A DNA stretch of 13,081 nucleotides from an uncultured Butyrivibrio sp. (GCA_947169985.1 CAMVRW010000038.1:1-13081); one strand, 5' to 3'. Shown: positions 1 through 8,103, counted from the stretch's first letter. Notes: generated by a model not told the origin, from the sequence alone. Program-made: numbers and translations.

Positions 1-1147
1 TTTTGATTGACGCGATCATTTCTTCCTTGGTGGAAGTTCCTGCGTCAAACATAGTGTTTGTCATTCTTGTATAGGCCTTGTGCTCAAAGTTTTCGCGCTT
101 TCCATTGCCGGTAGGCTTTAAGCCGAGGCGGAGAGCAGCAAGGGCGTCGCATACACCTGTTTTCAAAATACCTTTATCAATTTCAATAACGTCTCCTGCA
201 GGAGTTCCCTCGTCGTCAAAGGCATAGCTGGCTACGTCCTTTACACACTTGGCACCCTCATGCATGGTAACAAGGTCAGAACCTACGCGTTTGTCGATAT
301 ATTCTGCTCCAAGAGCCCTCTTTTTAACAAACATATCCATCTCAACGCCGTGACCAAAAGCTTCATGGGCGATAAGGCCGGAAACTTCAGGTGTTGTGAT
401 GATGTCATATTCGCCGGGTTCTATGGTGCCGGCACCCAGATCGTCATTTAATGCTGTATAAGCCTCTTTTACTGCCTTGGAAAGACCGTCAAAAAGAGCC
501 GGGCCTTCCCTGTCGGAAATGCCGTTGTAGGAAGAATTACTCTTTCCGTCTCTAACACCGATCATGGAAACGGAGCCTTCAGAGTATACATAGCTCTGAC
601 GAAGGTCTTTATTTGCTGTAAGGAACATCTTGCAAACATGGGTTGACTGAGCTCTTACATTGCAGTCGATGATCTCCTCAGACATAGCGACACCTTCATC
701 GCTGAACTTCTGGAGCTTGGCAACCAGGGCACTTAAATCAGTGGATTCCGGAAGATCCGTTGTATCCATTTCTACAAAGAGCTCTTCTGGATCATCGCTG
801 AGGATTTTTGTGTCATAAACCTTTGAGTCTGTAGCCTTTAAAAGAGAAAGCCGCATATCGAGGACCTTTTTGATCTTTTCTGCTGTTTCTTTTACCTGGG
901 ATGGATCAAAGAGGTTAAAAGAATATTCGCTGTAAAGGCCATCTTTATATACCCTTACAACAGTTCCTCTCTCTGTTGTGAGGTTCTCTCCATTGATTGA
1001 TTTAACTCTCTGTGAAGCAGTTATGGTAAAACCAACGGAATCCGTTGATAGAACGCTGACATAGTCGTAGCTTGTCTTAAGCTCGGCTATAAGCGCTTTA
1101 AGGCCGTCAGCAATGCCGGCCAGATATGGCGAAAAAGTAGCTTTCAT
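1..1147 (-). CDS. tldD: TldD-family zinc metalloprotease (3' part cut by window edge)
   Basis: 382 residues are readable without interruption from ATG at 1147 to the window edge; the family is usually about 450-480 residues, so the C-terminal part is missing. The metalloprotease signature HEAFGHGVEMD lies at residues 261-271, with H261, E262 and H266 forming the HExxxH zinc site. The later stretch LKPTGNG...RMTNTMFDAG matches the conserved TldD region before the C-terminal beta domain. TldD normally pairs with TldE/PmbA in a heterodimeric cytoplasmic protease that degrades unfolded or leader peptides, known from microcin B17 maturation. The partner is not in view and may lie just left of the window; this is inference. 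The start is supported by GGAGGT at 1155-1160, seven bases upstream. No signal peptide is visible. Assignment to the family is firm; TldD rather than PmbA rests on the intact zinc motif. Confidence 0.93.
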   Translation of the reverse strand, partial: MKATFSPYLAGIADGLKALIAELKTSYDYVSVLSTDSVGFTITASQRVKSINGENLTTERGTVVRVYKDGLYSEYSFNLFDPSQVKETAEKIKKVLDMRLSLLKATDSKVYDTKILSDDPEELFVEMDTTDLPESTDLSALVAKLQKFSDEGVAMSEEIIDCNVRAQSTHVCKMFLTANKDLRQSYVYSEGSVSMIGVRDGKSNSSYNGISDREGPALFDGLSKAVKEAYTALNDDLGAGTIEPGEYDIITTPEVSGLIAHEAFGHGVEMDMFVKKRALGAEYIDKRVGSDLVTMHEGAKCVKDVASYAFDDEGTPAGDVIEIDKGILKTGVCDALAALRLGLKPTGNGKRENFEHKAYTRMTNTMFDAGTSTKEEMIASIK

Positions 1148-1154
1148 TAGCTGT

Positions 1155-1160
1155 ACCTCC
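1155..1160 (-). promoter_or_regulatory. Ribosome binding site of tldD
   Basis: The minus strand reads GGAGGT seven bases before ATG at 1147. This fixes the start. A short hairpin (1175-1191) sits just upstream. Confidence 0.8.
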
Positions 1161-1174
1161 TAATACTTACTAAT

Positions 1175-1191
1175 CTGCGCAAACAGCGCAG
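1175..1191 (-). promoter_or_regulatory. Small perfect hairpin in the tldD 5' leader
   Basis: CTGCGC and GCGCAG form a perfect six-base-pair stem around a five-base loop. It lies 15 bases upstream of the tldD ribosome binding site and inside the transcript expected from the promoter at 1200-1228. It may influence translation or stability, but no function can be read from sequence. No T-run follows, so it is not a terminator. Confidence 0.35.
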
Positions 1192-1199
1192 CCTTGTTA

Positions 1200-1228
1200 A
1201 TTGTAAGGTATCAGGGGCATTAAAACAA
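1200..1228 (-). promoter_or_regulatory. Predicted sigma-70-type promoter for tldD
   Basis: On the minus strand TTGTTT (1228-1223) and TACAAT (1205-1200) are separated by exactly 17 bases. The -10 matches consensus at five of six positions; the -35 matches only at TTG. It lies downstream of the 1240-1283 terminator, so tldD can be transcribed even if transcripts from further upstream stop there. Confidence 0.5.
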
Positions 1229-1239
1229 GCTATAGCGCT

Positions 1240-1283
1240 AAAAAAGTACCGCCACCGGGAGCCTGCCGCAGTGACGGTACTTT
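1240..1283 (-). terminator. Rho-independent terminator upstream of tldD
   Basis: Bases 1243-1255 and 1271-1283 form a 13-base-pair stem with one mismatch around a 15-base loop. On the minus strand the stem runs directly into six T residues (1245-1240). On the plus strand a weaker TTTTT follows (1285-1289). No plus-strand gene lies upstream that it could end. Its likely role is therefore on the minus strand: ending a short transcript that carries the mini-ORF at 1282-1305, or attenuating read-through into tldD. Confidence 0.7.
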
Positions 1284-1305
1284 ATTTTTCGTTGAGATTG
1301 TTCAT
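1282..1305 (-). CDS. Seven-codon mini-ORF (MNNLNEK) ahead of a terminator
   Basis: The minus strand has GGAGG at 1320-1316, then ten bases, then ATG AAC AAT CTC AAC GAA AAA TAA. The stop codon overlaps the base of the terminator stem that begins at 1283. A ribosome on this ORF would cover the hairpin base, the geometry of a leader peptide or of translation-coupled attenuation. The peptide has two Asn at one end and another Asn at residue 5, but no run of codons naming an obvious amino-acid signal. No clear promoter is seen upstream on this strand. Whether it is translated is unknown, and a chance ribosome binding site cannot be excluded. Confidence 0.35.
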   Translation of the reverse strand: MNNLNEK

Positions 1306-1407
1306 GTAGTACCAACCTCCTTTCTTACTCTTTATATCGGCATTGGAACCGTGGAAATTAGCGGGAATTATTAACAAATTCTAATCTTTTTATTACTATA
1401 TGGTTAT

Positions 1408-1436
1408 TTGAAAAATGAGCGATAAAACGATAAAAT
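1408..1436 (+). promoter_or_regulatory. Strong predicted sigma-70-type promoter of the GGDEF-EAL-PAS-GGDEF gene
   Basis: TTGAAA (1408-1413) and TAAAAT (1431-1436) are separated by exactly 17 bases, and each matches consensus at five of six positions. Transcription should start near 1443, giving a leader of about 40 bases. Confidence 0.7.
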
Positions 1437-1481
1437 ATTATTATGGTGAATTATGCAAATGCTTAATTACGGGGAATGAGA

Positions 1482-4400
1482 ATGAAAAAATACTCTTACA
1501 GTAAAGAAGAACGGGCATTTATAGAAGGGAACTGCATCCCTTTTTCAACATATCAGTTTATAGACAACCATGTGGAAACTCTTGCAATATCCGCAGGGTT
1601 TGTTGATCTGTTCAATCTGGACAATCTGGATGAGGCCTATCGAATAATGAGAAACGATATGTATCTTGATGCTCATCCGGATGACATATCCAGGATTGCA
1701 GATGCGGCAGAGCGGTTTGCATTTTCCGATGAGCCTTATGACATCCTGTTTCGAAATATGAATCGCGGAGAATACAGGGTTATCAGGGCGAAGGGGGAGC
1801 ACATGTATACTCCTTCCGGAGAGCGAATCGCTGTGGTCTGGTACACGGATGAAGGGCCATACGTGGCTGATCCTGAAGGAGGCGACGATCCATTTGCCTA
1901 TTCTCTTAGCAGAGTAATAAGAGATAATTCCAGAAATTATAACGAGAAATTTGATCATCTGACGGGACTTCCTCAGATGAGTTATTTCTTTGAACTGGCA
2001 GTTGCCGGGAGGGAAGAAATAGAAAAAGCCGGTGGTTTGGCTGCTATGCTGTTTTTTGACCTTAGCGGTATGAAGATATACAACCAGAAGTATGGGTTTG
2101 GTGAGGGAAATATCCTGTTAAAGAAAATAGCCCGTGTTCTGGTCAGGCATTTTGGATCAAACAACTGCAGCAGATTCAATGGAGATCATTTTGCGGTTTA
2201 CACCAGTCAAAGTGACTTAGAGCAGAGACTTCAGGTAGTTCTGGCAGAGCTGGAAGTCGTTAACGGAAGTAATTCACTTCCTGTAAGGATAGGAGTATAT
2301 AGGGCAATGGATGGGCAGAACGATCCCAGTACTGCCTGTGATAGAGCCAAGATAGCCTGTGATTCTTCAAGAAACTCCTATATTTCCAGCATTAACTATT
2401 TTGATGATGAAATGCTTCACAAGGAAGAAATGAGGCAGTATGTCATTTCCAATCTTGAAAAAGCTATCAAGGAAGGCTGGATACAGGTTTATTATCAGCC
2501 TATTATCAGAGCGACCAATGGGCTGGTGAGCGATGAGGAGGCTCTTTCAAGATGGATCGATCCAGAGCGCGGTACCATTATGCCGGGGGATTTTATACCA
2601 ATCCTGGAAGATACGGGACTTGCTTATAAGCTTGATCTTTTTGTCCTTGATAATGTAATCGAAAAGATGAAGATTCAGGATAGGGAAGGATTTTTTGTTG
2701 TTCCACAGTCACTGAACCTTTCAAGGACTGATTTCTATGCCTGCGATATCGTGGAAGAGATCAAGAAGAGGATAGATGATGCCGGAGTTGATCACTCCAG
2801 GCTTACTATAGAGATAACAGAGTCTGTTGTGGGCAGCGACGTGGAATATATGAAGGAGCAGATTGAACGATTCCAGGCTCTTGGATTTGCTGTGTGGATG
2901 GACGACTACGGTAGTGGATACTCCTCGCCTGAACTGCTTCAGGCTATTCATTTTGATACTTTGAAGTTTGATATGCAGTATGTTCAATCTTTTGAGAATG
3001 GTGATGAGAATAAGATAATTCTTACTGAACTTATAAAGATGGCGATATCCCTTGGCATAGAGACTGTTGTAGAGGGAGTTGAGACTAAGGAACAGGTGGA
3101 TTTCCTAAAGGATATAGGTTGTGCGAAACTCCAGGGCTATTATTACAGTATGCCTCTGTCACATGAAAAACTGGTGGAGATCAGTAAGGGCGAGCCATTA
3201 TTTGGCTGCGAGAATCCGGCTGAAACAGAGTACTACTCTATCATTGGTAAGATAAGTCTTTATGATATGACAGTTACACAGGATGATGCTGAGGGTGGAT
3301 TTCTAAAGAATTACTTTAATGCCCTTCCTATGGCCATTATGGAAATGAATGACACGGATCTGTGGATAGTTAGGGCCAATCAGACTTACAAGGAGTTTTT
3401 CTCCAAGAGCTTTGACGGTGCAGATGCCAATGCAGACAGGACTAAGGATGTGGGAGAGTTGCAGGAAGGCAGAGGGTCAGCGTTTATCAAGGCACTTCAG
3501 CAGTGTGCCAAGGATGGGAAAAGAGCTCTTCTGGATGAGAGGACTCCTGATGGTGGAATGATGCACGTCTTTATAAGGCGTGTTGCAATAAACCCGGTTA
3601 CGGGAGTAGTTGCTTTTGCTGTGGTACTTTTTGGTGTAGAGAACTCAAAGGATGCAAATAATCTGTCTTACACATATGTGGCACAGACTTTGGCATCTGA
3701 TTATATCAGTCTTTACTATGTGGATTTAGATACTGATCAGTTTGTGGAATATGGTTCTACAAATGCTTATGACGACCTCGTAATTGAAAGACATGGGGAA
3801 AATTTTTTTGCCCAGTGTCACAGCGATTCTATTCTGCATATCTTTGATGAAGATAAAGAAGGTTTCTACGAGAGTTTCTTCAAGGAAAATGTAATGGATA
3901 TCCTCAATCAGAAAGGTGTGTATACTCTGACCTTTAGAATTGTTAAGAAGGATGAGCCTATCTATGTACATTTGAAGGCGGTAAAGATCAAAGCTAAGGG
4001 CAATTTTGCCATAATCGGAATAAGCGACATTGATGCTCAGAAAAAACAGCAGGAGTCGTTTGAGCGGATAAAGGAAGAACAGATAGCATATTCCAGGATA
4101 TCTGCACTATCCGGTAATTACATTATTATTTTTACTGTTGATCCTGCTACAGGGGAGTATACCACCTACACCGTTGAACACAGCAAGCATGATCCGGGAA
4201 TGCCTGAGCAGGGAGATGAGTTCCTGCATACCTTCAGAAGAGCCAGCAGGAATATGATCTATCTGGAGGACATGGAGAGGGTGCTTAATGAACTGACCAT
4301 GGACAATATCCTTGCCCAGATCAGGCAGTATGGCATTTTTTCCATAACCTACAGGGATCTGCACTCCGGAGAGCCAAGGTACGTTAACCTAAGAGTTGCG

Positions 4401-4970
4401 CTGGTGGAAGAGAAAAATGGAAAGAGACTGCTTTTTGGTATAAGCGATGTCAATGAGCAGATAAAGAGGGAACAGGATGCTGCGGCTAAGCTTGCAGCGG
4501 CCAGGAATGAAGTAAACCGCGACGCTCTTACAGGGGTTAAGAATAAGCACGCGTACATCGACGTAGAGGCTCAGATCAACAGCATGATAGAAGAGAATAA
4601 TGCTCCTGATTTTGCTGTGGTTGTAATGGATATCAATTCTCTTAAGCAGATAAATGACACTAAGGGACATCAGGCCGGTGATGAGCTTATTAAAAAAGGC
4701 TGCGATATTATCTGCAAAATATTCCGCCATAGTCCTGTATTCAGGATCGGTGGAGACGAGTTTGCTGTAATCGCCCAAGGTGGAGATTTCAAGAATATCA
4801 ATAAGCTCATGGAGCTTTTAGATGAAAGCAACAAAAATAACCTGAAAGATGGCGATGTAGTAATAGCGGGAGGAGTTGCAAAATTCTGTAATGAGCGAAG
4901 CGTGGCGGATGTGTTCGCCAAGGCTGATGAGCTTATGTATCGCAACAAGCACCAATTAAAGAGTGGCTAA
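1482..4970 (+). CDS. Soluble PAS / degenerate GGDEF / EAL / PAS x3 / GGDEF c-di-GMP enzyme
   Basis: 1162 residues with no membrane segment, so cytoplasmic. Order: PAS-like region (1-135); GGDEF fold (about 155-310) whose signature is degraded to NGDHF (233-237); EAL domain (about 318-570); three PAS-like modules (about 585-720, 725-850, 865-990); C-terminal GGDEF (1012-1160). The EAL domain keeps EALSR (E353), the ITES glutamate E447, DDYGSGYSS (D474, D475), VVEGVET and the late LQGYYY motif (Q551), so phosphodiesterase activity is likely. The last GGDEF is intact (1090-1094) but lacks the RxxD inhibitory I-site. The protein could thus both make and degrade c-di-GMP, with the degenerate GGDEF perhaps a GTP-sensing regulator, as known for some EAL proteins. 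An in-frame ATG lies at 1476, but GGGGA at 1471-1475 is spaced correctly only for 1482. Net activity cannot be predicted. Confidence 0.93.
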   Translation: MKKYSYSKEERAFIEGNCIPFSTYQFIDNHVETLAISAGFVDLFNLDNLDEAYRIMRNDMYLDAHPDDISRIADAAERFAFSDEPYDILFRNMNRGEYRVIRAKGEHMYTPSGERIAVVWYTDEGPYVADPEGGDDPFAYSLSRVIRDNSRNYNEKFDHLTGLPQMSYFFELAVAGREEIEKAGGLAAMLFFDLSGMKIYNQKYGFGEGNILLKKIARVLVRHFGSNNCSRFNGDHFAVYTSQSDLEQRLQVVLAELEVVNGSNSLPVRIGVYRAMDGQNDPSTACDRAKIACDSSRNSYISSINYFDDEMLHKEEMRQYVISNLEKAIKEGWIQVYYQPIIRATNGLVSDEEALSRWIDPERGTIMPGDFIPILEDTGLAYKLDLFVLDNVIEKMKIQDREGFFVVPQSLNLSRTDFYACDIVEEIKKRIDDAGVDHSRLTIEITESVVGSDVEYMKEQIERFQALGFAVWMDDYGSGYSSPELLQAIHFDTLKFDMQYVQSFENGDENKIILTELIKMAISLGIETVVEGVETKEQVDFLKDIGCAKLQGYYYSMPLSHEKLVEISKGEPLFGCENPAETEYYSIIGKISLYDMTVTQDDAEGGFLKNYFNALPMAIMEMNDTDLWIVRANQTYKEFFSKSFDGADANADRTKDVGELQEGRGSAFIKALQQCAKDGKRALLDERTPDGGMMHVFIRRVAINPVTGVVAFAVVLFGVENSKDANNLSYTYVAQTLASDYISLYYVDLDTDQFVEYGSTNAYDDLVIERHGENFFAQCHSDSILHIFDEDKEGFYESFFKENVMDILNQKGVYTLTFRIVKKDEPIYVHLKAVKIKAKGNFAIIGISDIDAQKKQQESFERIKEEQIAYSRISALSGNYIIIFTVDPATGEYTTYTVEHSKHDPGMPEQGDEFLHTFRRASRNMIYLEDMERVLNELTMDNILAQIRQYGIFSITYRDLHSGEPRYVNLRVALVEEKNGKRLLFGISDVNEQIKREQDAAAKLAAARNEVNRDALTGVKNKHAYIDVEAQINSMIEENNAPDFAVVVMDINSLKQINDTKGHQAGDELIKKGCDIICKIFRHSPVFRIGGDEFAVIAQGGDFKNINKLMELLDESNKNNLKDGDVVIAGGVAKFCNERSVADVFAKADELMYRNKHQLKSG

Positions 4971-4973
4971 ATA

Positions 4974-4988
4974 TATAACATATATAAT
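4974..4988 (+). promoter_or_regulatory. Possible weak promoter element before the membrane cyclase
   Basis: The 50-base gap holds TATAAC (4974-4979) and a perfect TATAAT (4983-4988), but no matching -35 at the right distance. The run of alternating A and T could produce such boxes by chance. The short gap and absence of a terminator after 4970 make cotranscription with the upstream gene at least as likely. Confidence 0.25.
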
Positions 4989-5020
4989 ATATACAAAATG
5001 ACCCTGAAAAGGAGCCGAAA

Positions 5021-6436
5021 ATGTCTGCTAACAGAAAACCACTTAAGCGAAGCATAATAATAGGCTGTACTGTTTTCATAGTGCTTTTATGCCTTATTCT
5101 CAGTGTGCTCACATATACTACATACACCAGGTCTTTGTATCGGTCCTATGAAGCCAGAATGACAGATATTATCGAATATGTGGAGAGCCATATAGACGTT
5201 GATGATCTGGCACAGTGCATTGACACAGGTGTTGAATCAGAGAAATTTAAAGAGATGATGACCTTCATGGATGGGATAATGGAAGACTTTGACGTCCATT
5301 ATCTATATATTGTTAAGCCTGTGGAATATGAAGACTCTTATGTTATGATGAATATTTTTTCTGCAGACACTGCCCAGGGAAGACTGGAAGACCCGGATGG
5401 ATATTATTTGGGAATGCTTCTCCATGACGACTATGAGCTTAAGGATGTCCTTCTTTACAAGGAGGCTATGGAAAAGGACGGAATAGTCTTTTTCAAGAAT
5501 GTCAGCATCTGGGGTTATGATTACACCGGACTTCTGACACTGGTAGATAGTAAGGGTGACAGGGTTGCAGCCCTTGGCGTGGATTTTGATGTTTATGAAC
5601 TGCAAAGGTCTATACGGGCATTTACTATAGTAAATGTAGCGCTTATCGTTATTCTGGGATGTCTTTTCATGGGAATGTTTTTATTATGGATGAACAGGAA
5701 TGTGTCAGAGCCTATTACCCGGTTGGAAAGGAGCGTTGTTGCTTTTGCATCTAGTGCCCACGACCAGAAGGATCCTGAAAAGCTCAAATATGATGATCCT
5801 GATATCCACACCCAGAATGAGGTAGAGTCCCTTTCAAATGCCATGAGTCAGATGTCCTTGGATATGAAGAAATATGTTAGAAATATCCTGGATGCTGAAG
5901 GCGTTGTTGAAGATATGAAGACCAAGGTCAACCAGATGGATATGGTGGTCTATCAGGATGCTCTGACCCATGTAAAGAACAAGGCCTGGTATGATATGAC
6001 TGAAGAGAGGGTCAATGGGGATATTCAGGCTGGTACAGCAAGATTTGGAATCCTCATGGCGGACCTTAATAACCTCAAGAAGATAAATGACAATTATGGC
6101 CACGATCATGGAAACGACTATATTACCGGAGCCTGCCACCATATCTGTGTGACCTATCAGCATTCGCCGGTAGTCAGGGTCGGCGGTGATGAATTTGTTG
6201 TTATCCTGGAAAACAGCGACTATGACCACAGAGAGGAGCTTTTAGCTGAGATAAAAGAGGTATTCAACAAGGCTTGTTCTGATGCCTGGAAGGATCCATG
6301 GGAGAAGTATTCCTGTGCATTTGGAATGGCTGTATATGAGCAGGGAAAAGACCGAACTATGGAGGATGTCTTTAAGAGGGCAGATTCCATCATGTACAGA
6401 GATAAACAGAATTCAAAAATGGCGCGCCAATCATAA
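5021..6436 (+). CDS. Membrane diguanylate cyclase with extracytoplasmic sensor domain
   Basis: 471 residues. TM1 (about 11-31), an extracytoplasmic region of roughly 167 residues, TM2 (about 200-223), a HAMP-like linker and helical segment (224-310), then a GGDEF domain to the end. The active site is intact (GGDEF at 388-392, preceded by RV), with DALTHVKNK and the DLNNLKKIND substrate-binding stretch, so it should convert two GTP to c-di-GMP. The RxxD inhibitory site is absent. The sensor region carries VHYLYIV at 92-98 and a DSKGDRVAALGVDFD segment from 176, both echoed in the phosphatase at 6466-8055 and the HD-GYP protein at 10402-12531. GGAG at 5011-5014 is six bases before the ATG. It lies 50 bases after the GGDEF-EAL gene on the same strand and probably forms a transcription unit with it. 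The terminator overlaps its last codons. Confidence 0.93.
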   Translation: MSANRKPLKRSIIIGCTVFIVLLCLILSVLTYTTYTRSLYRSYEARMTDIIEYVESHIDVDDLAQCIDTGVESEKFKEMMTFMDGIMEDFDVHYLYIVKPVEYEDSYVMMNIFSADTAQGRLEDPDGYYLGMLLHDDYELKDVLLYKEAMEKDGIVFFKNVSIWGYDYTGLLTLVDSKGDRVAALGVDFDVYELQRSIRAFTIVNVALIVILGCLFMGMFLLWMNRNVSEPITRLERSVVAFASSAHDQKDPEKLKYDDPDIHTQNEVESLSNAMSQMSLDMKKYVRNILDAEGVVEDMKTKVNQMDMVVYQDALTHVKNKAWYDMTEERVNGDIQAGTARFGILMADLNNLKKINDNYGHDHGNDYITGACHHICVTYQHSPVVRVGGDEFVVILENSDYDHREELLAEIKEVFNKACSDAWKDPWEKYSCAFGMAVYEQGKDRTMEDVFKRADSIMYRDKQNSKMARQS

Positions 6437-6453
6437 GGAACGCCATTTCTTTT
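6417..6453 (+). terminator. Convergent, probably bidirectional terminator overlapping the cyclase stop codon
   Basis: AAATGGCG (6417-6424) pairs with CGCCATTT (6441-6448), giving eight base pairs and a 16-base loop, followed by CTTTTT on the plus strand. The left arm lies within the cyclase coding region and its stop codon is in the loop. On the minus strand the hairpin is followed by TTTTT, so it can also end the phosphatase transcript, whose stop is at 6466. Confidence 0.75.
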
Positions 6454-6465
6454 TGACAAAGATCA

Positions 6466-8055
6466 TCAGGATTGAGGTCCTTTATAGAAAAATGAGAGCA
6501 TTGTAATATCATCAAACTGAGAGCCTTCGCCCACAAATGCGTCGATGTCCTCTTGCATGTTTTCCAAAAGCTTTTTTGCATCTGCTTCAGGATCCCTATT
6601 CAGGGACTGGAGCATTCTCTTTGTGCCGAAAAGCTTCATATCAAGGTTTGTTGCTTCGGTAACACCATCCGTGTAAACAAAGAAGCTGTCGCCGGGGTTC
6701 ATATCAAAGGTGTGCTCTCCAAAAAGAAGTTCCTCAGAAATGGCCAGGGCAGGTGAGTGCTTATAGATAAGCAGTTCATATTCGCCACCGGCTCTTCTTA
6801 TGGCAGGACACTCATGGCCTGCGTTGGAGGCCATTCCTCGGCCGGTTGAAAGTTCTATGATGCAGAACCAGACGGTTACGAAGAAATCTTCGGCGTTATT
6901 CTCGCTCAGCTGTTTATTCACATCCCTAAGGATTCTGGAGGGAGATAAGCCCTTCTTGGTCAGGGCGCTGTTTCTTATGATGGTCTTAGCTCTTGCCATG
7001 AAAAGAGCTGCCGGAACACCTTTTCCGGATACATCAGCCATGACAATTGCCAGGTGATCGTTGTCAATGAAGAAGAAATCATAGAAATCACCGCCTACTT
7101 CCTTGGCAGGAGTCATGGTGGCGTAGATATCAAGCTCTTTTCTGTCAGGGAAAGGAGGAAATACGCCGGGAAGCATGTCTGTCTGAATCTTGGAGGCAAC
7201 GTCAAGTTCTGCGCTAATACGCTCTTTTTCTGCTGTTATAGACTGGATATTGTCGATATACTTTACGATGTCTTTTTCCATCTGGAGAACTGAAGAGGCC
7301 AGTTCCTCCATCTCGTCCCCTGTCTGGATATCCTCTATGGAGGTGTCTATCTCAGCGTTGTTGGAGGCGAATTTCCGAACGTTTCGCCTTAGAACCATAA
7401 GAGGGTTTATAAGGTTCTTGCTGATGAAATACCAGTTTGAGAGGCAGAAAAGTCCAAGCAGTAACAAGGATATAGCGATCATGTTCAGGAGGTAATCAAT
7501 TAAGGTTGAACGGATCACCTTCATGTTGATATCCACAAAAAGAAGAGCTACAACATTTCCGGTGCTGTCCTTTATTGGGAGGCAGCTTGAAGTCAGATAG
7601 CCATATCTTTTGGATCTGCGGATCAGATAGCTCTTCGGGCGAACGCCTTCAGTATATGCCTGCCAGATTTCATCGAAAGAAGCGGATATTGGATCAGAAT
7701 CCCCAATGAAAGTGGTGTTGTCGTAAACATAACGCATGGTTTTGTTTTCGTAAGGAACTACTATGTATATGTAGGCTACATCAGAGGTATCTTTCATGAA
7801 TCGAAGATACTTTTTCATGGACTTATAATAGTCGTCTTCTTTCCAGGTTCTGGTATACTCGGCAATCTTGTCGTGATCGATCTCGTTGAGGATGATATCT
7901 CCCAGAACATAGCCTTTGTCGTTATATATTTTTTCTATGGAGCGGTTAAAAATATAAGAGCCTGCAGTGCAGGATAAGACCACCAGAATAAAGGTGAATA
8001 TTGCTGTTCCGATAGTGGCTTTTCTGTTGATGCCCCACTTTTTCTTTTTATCCAT
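6466..8055 (-). CDS. Membrane SpoIIE/RsbU-type PP2C serine/threonine phosphatase
   Basis: 529 residues. TM1 (about 13-35), an extracytoplasmic region of about 150 residues, TM2 (about 190-212), HAMP, a coiled-coil helix with AELDVASKIQTDMLP just before the catalytic domain, then a PP2C_SIG domain (about 310-526). Metal-binding motifs are intact: GGDFYDF (G321, D323), DVSGKGVPAALF (D341), YTDGVTEATN (D463) and QFDD (D515, D516). Family members dephosphorylate a serine on an STAS anti-anti-sigma protein, controlling an alternative sigma factor or other partner-switch target. No STAS or anti-sigma kinase gene is in the window, so the substrate is unknown. The sensor region resembles those of the membrane cyclase and the HD-GYP protein (VAYIYIV at 93-99; PIKDSTGNVVALLFVD around 161-176). 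AGGGGG five bases upstream supports the start. It is divergent from metY. Confidence 0.92.
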   Translation of the reverse strand: MDKKKKWGINRKATIGTAIFTFILVVLSCTAGSYIFNRSIEKIYNDKGYVLGDIILNEIDHDKIAEYTRTWKEDDYYKSMKKYLRFMKDTSDVAYIYIVVPYENKTMRYVYDNTTFIGDSDPISASFDEIWQAYTEGVRPKSYLIRRSKRYGYLTSSCLPIKDSTGNVVALLFVDINMKVIRSTLIDYLLNMIAISLLLLGLFCLSNWYFISKNLINPLMVLRRNVRKFASNNAEIDTSIEDIQTGDEMEELASSVLQMEKDIVKYIDNIQSITAEKERISAELDVASKIQTDMLPGVFPPFPDRKELDIYATMTPAKEVGGDFYDFFFIDNDHLAIVMADVSGKGVPAALFMARAKTIIRNSALTKKGLSPSRILRDVNKQLSENNAEDFFVTVWFCIIELSTGRGMASNAGHECPAIRRAGGEYELLIYKHSPALAISEELLFGEHTFDMNPGDSFFVYTDGVTEATNLDMKLFGTKRMLQSLNRDPEADAKKLLENMQEDIDAFVGEGSQFDDITMLSFFYKGPQS

Positions 8056-8103
8056 AAATCCCCCTAATATGTGTCATGCTCATGGTAACATTCCACAATA
8101 ATT

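Larger units (their letters stand above)
1148..1481. other. Intergenic region between tldD and the GGDEF-EAL gene
   Basis: This 334-base AT-rich gap separates divergent genes. It contains, left to right, the tldD leader hairpin, tldD promoter, terminator hairpin, mini-ORF, and the promoter of the 1482 gene. Nothing longer than the seven-codon ORF is convincingly coding. No known riboswitch core, including the c-di-GMP GEMM motif, was recognised. Confidence 0.7.

Noticed and set aside
260..451. 63-codon plus-strand ORF within tldD
   Set aside because: It lies antisense across the TldD zinc motif; the minus-strand frame is intact and clearly the real gene.
1148..1481. c-di-GMP (GEMM) riboswitch in the leader of the GGDEF-EAL gene
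   Set aside because: The predicted leader is only about 40 bases and the conserved GEMM core is not present.
6282..6506. 74-codon plus-strand ORF across the cyclase end and the terminator
   Set aside because: It is a frame shadow of the GGDEF domain that runs through the convergent terminator, with no ribosome binding site.
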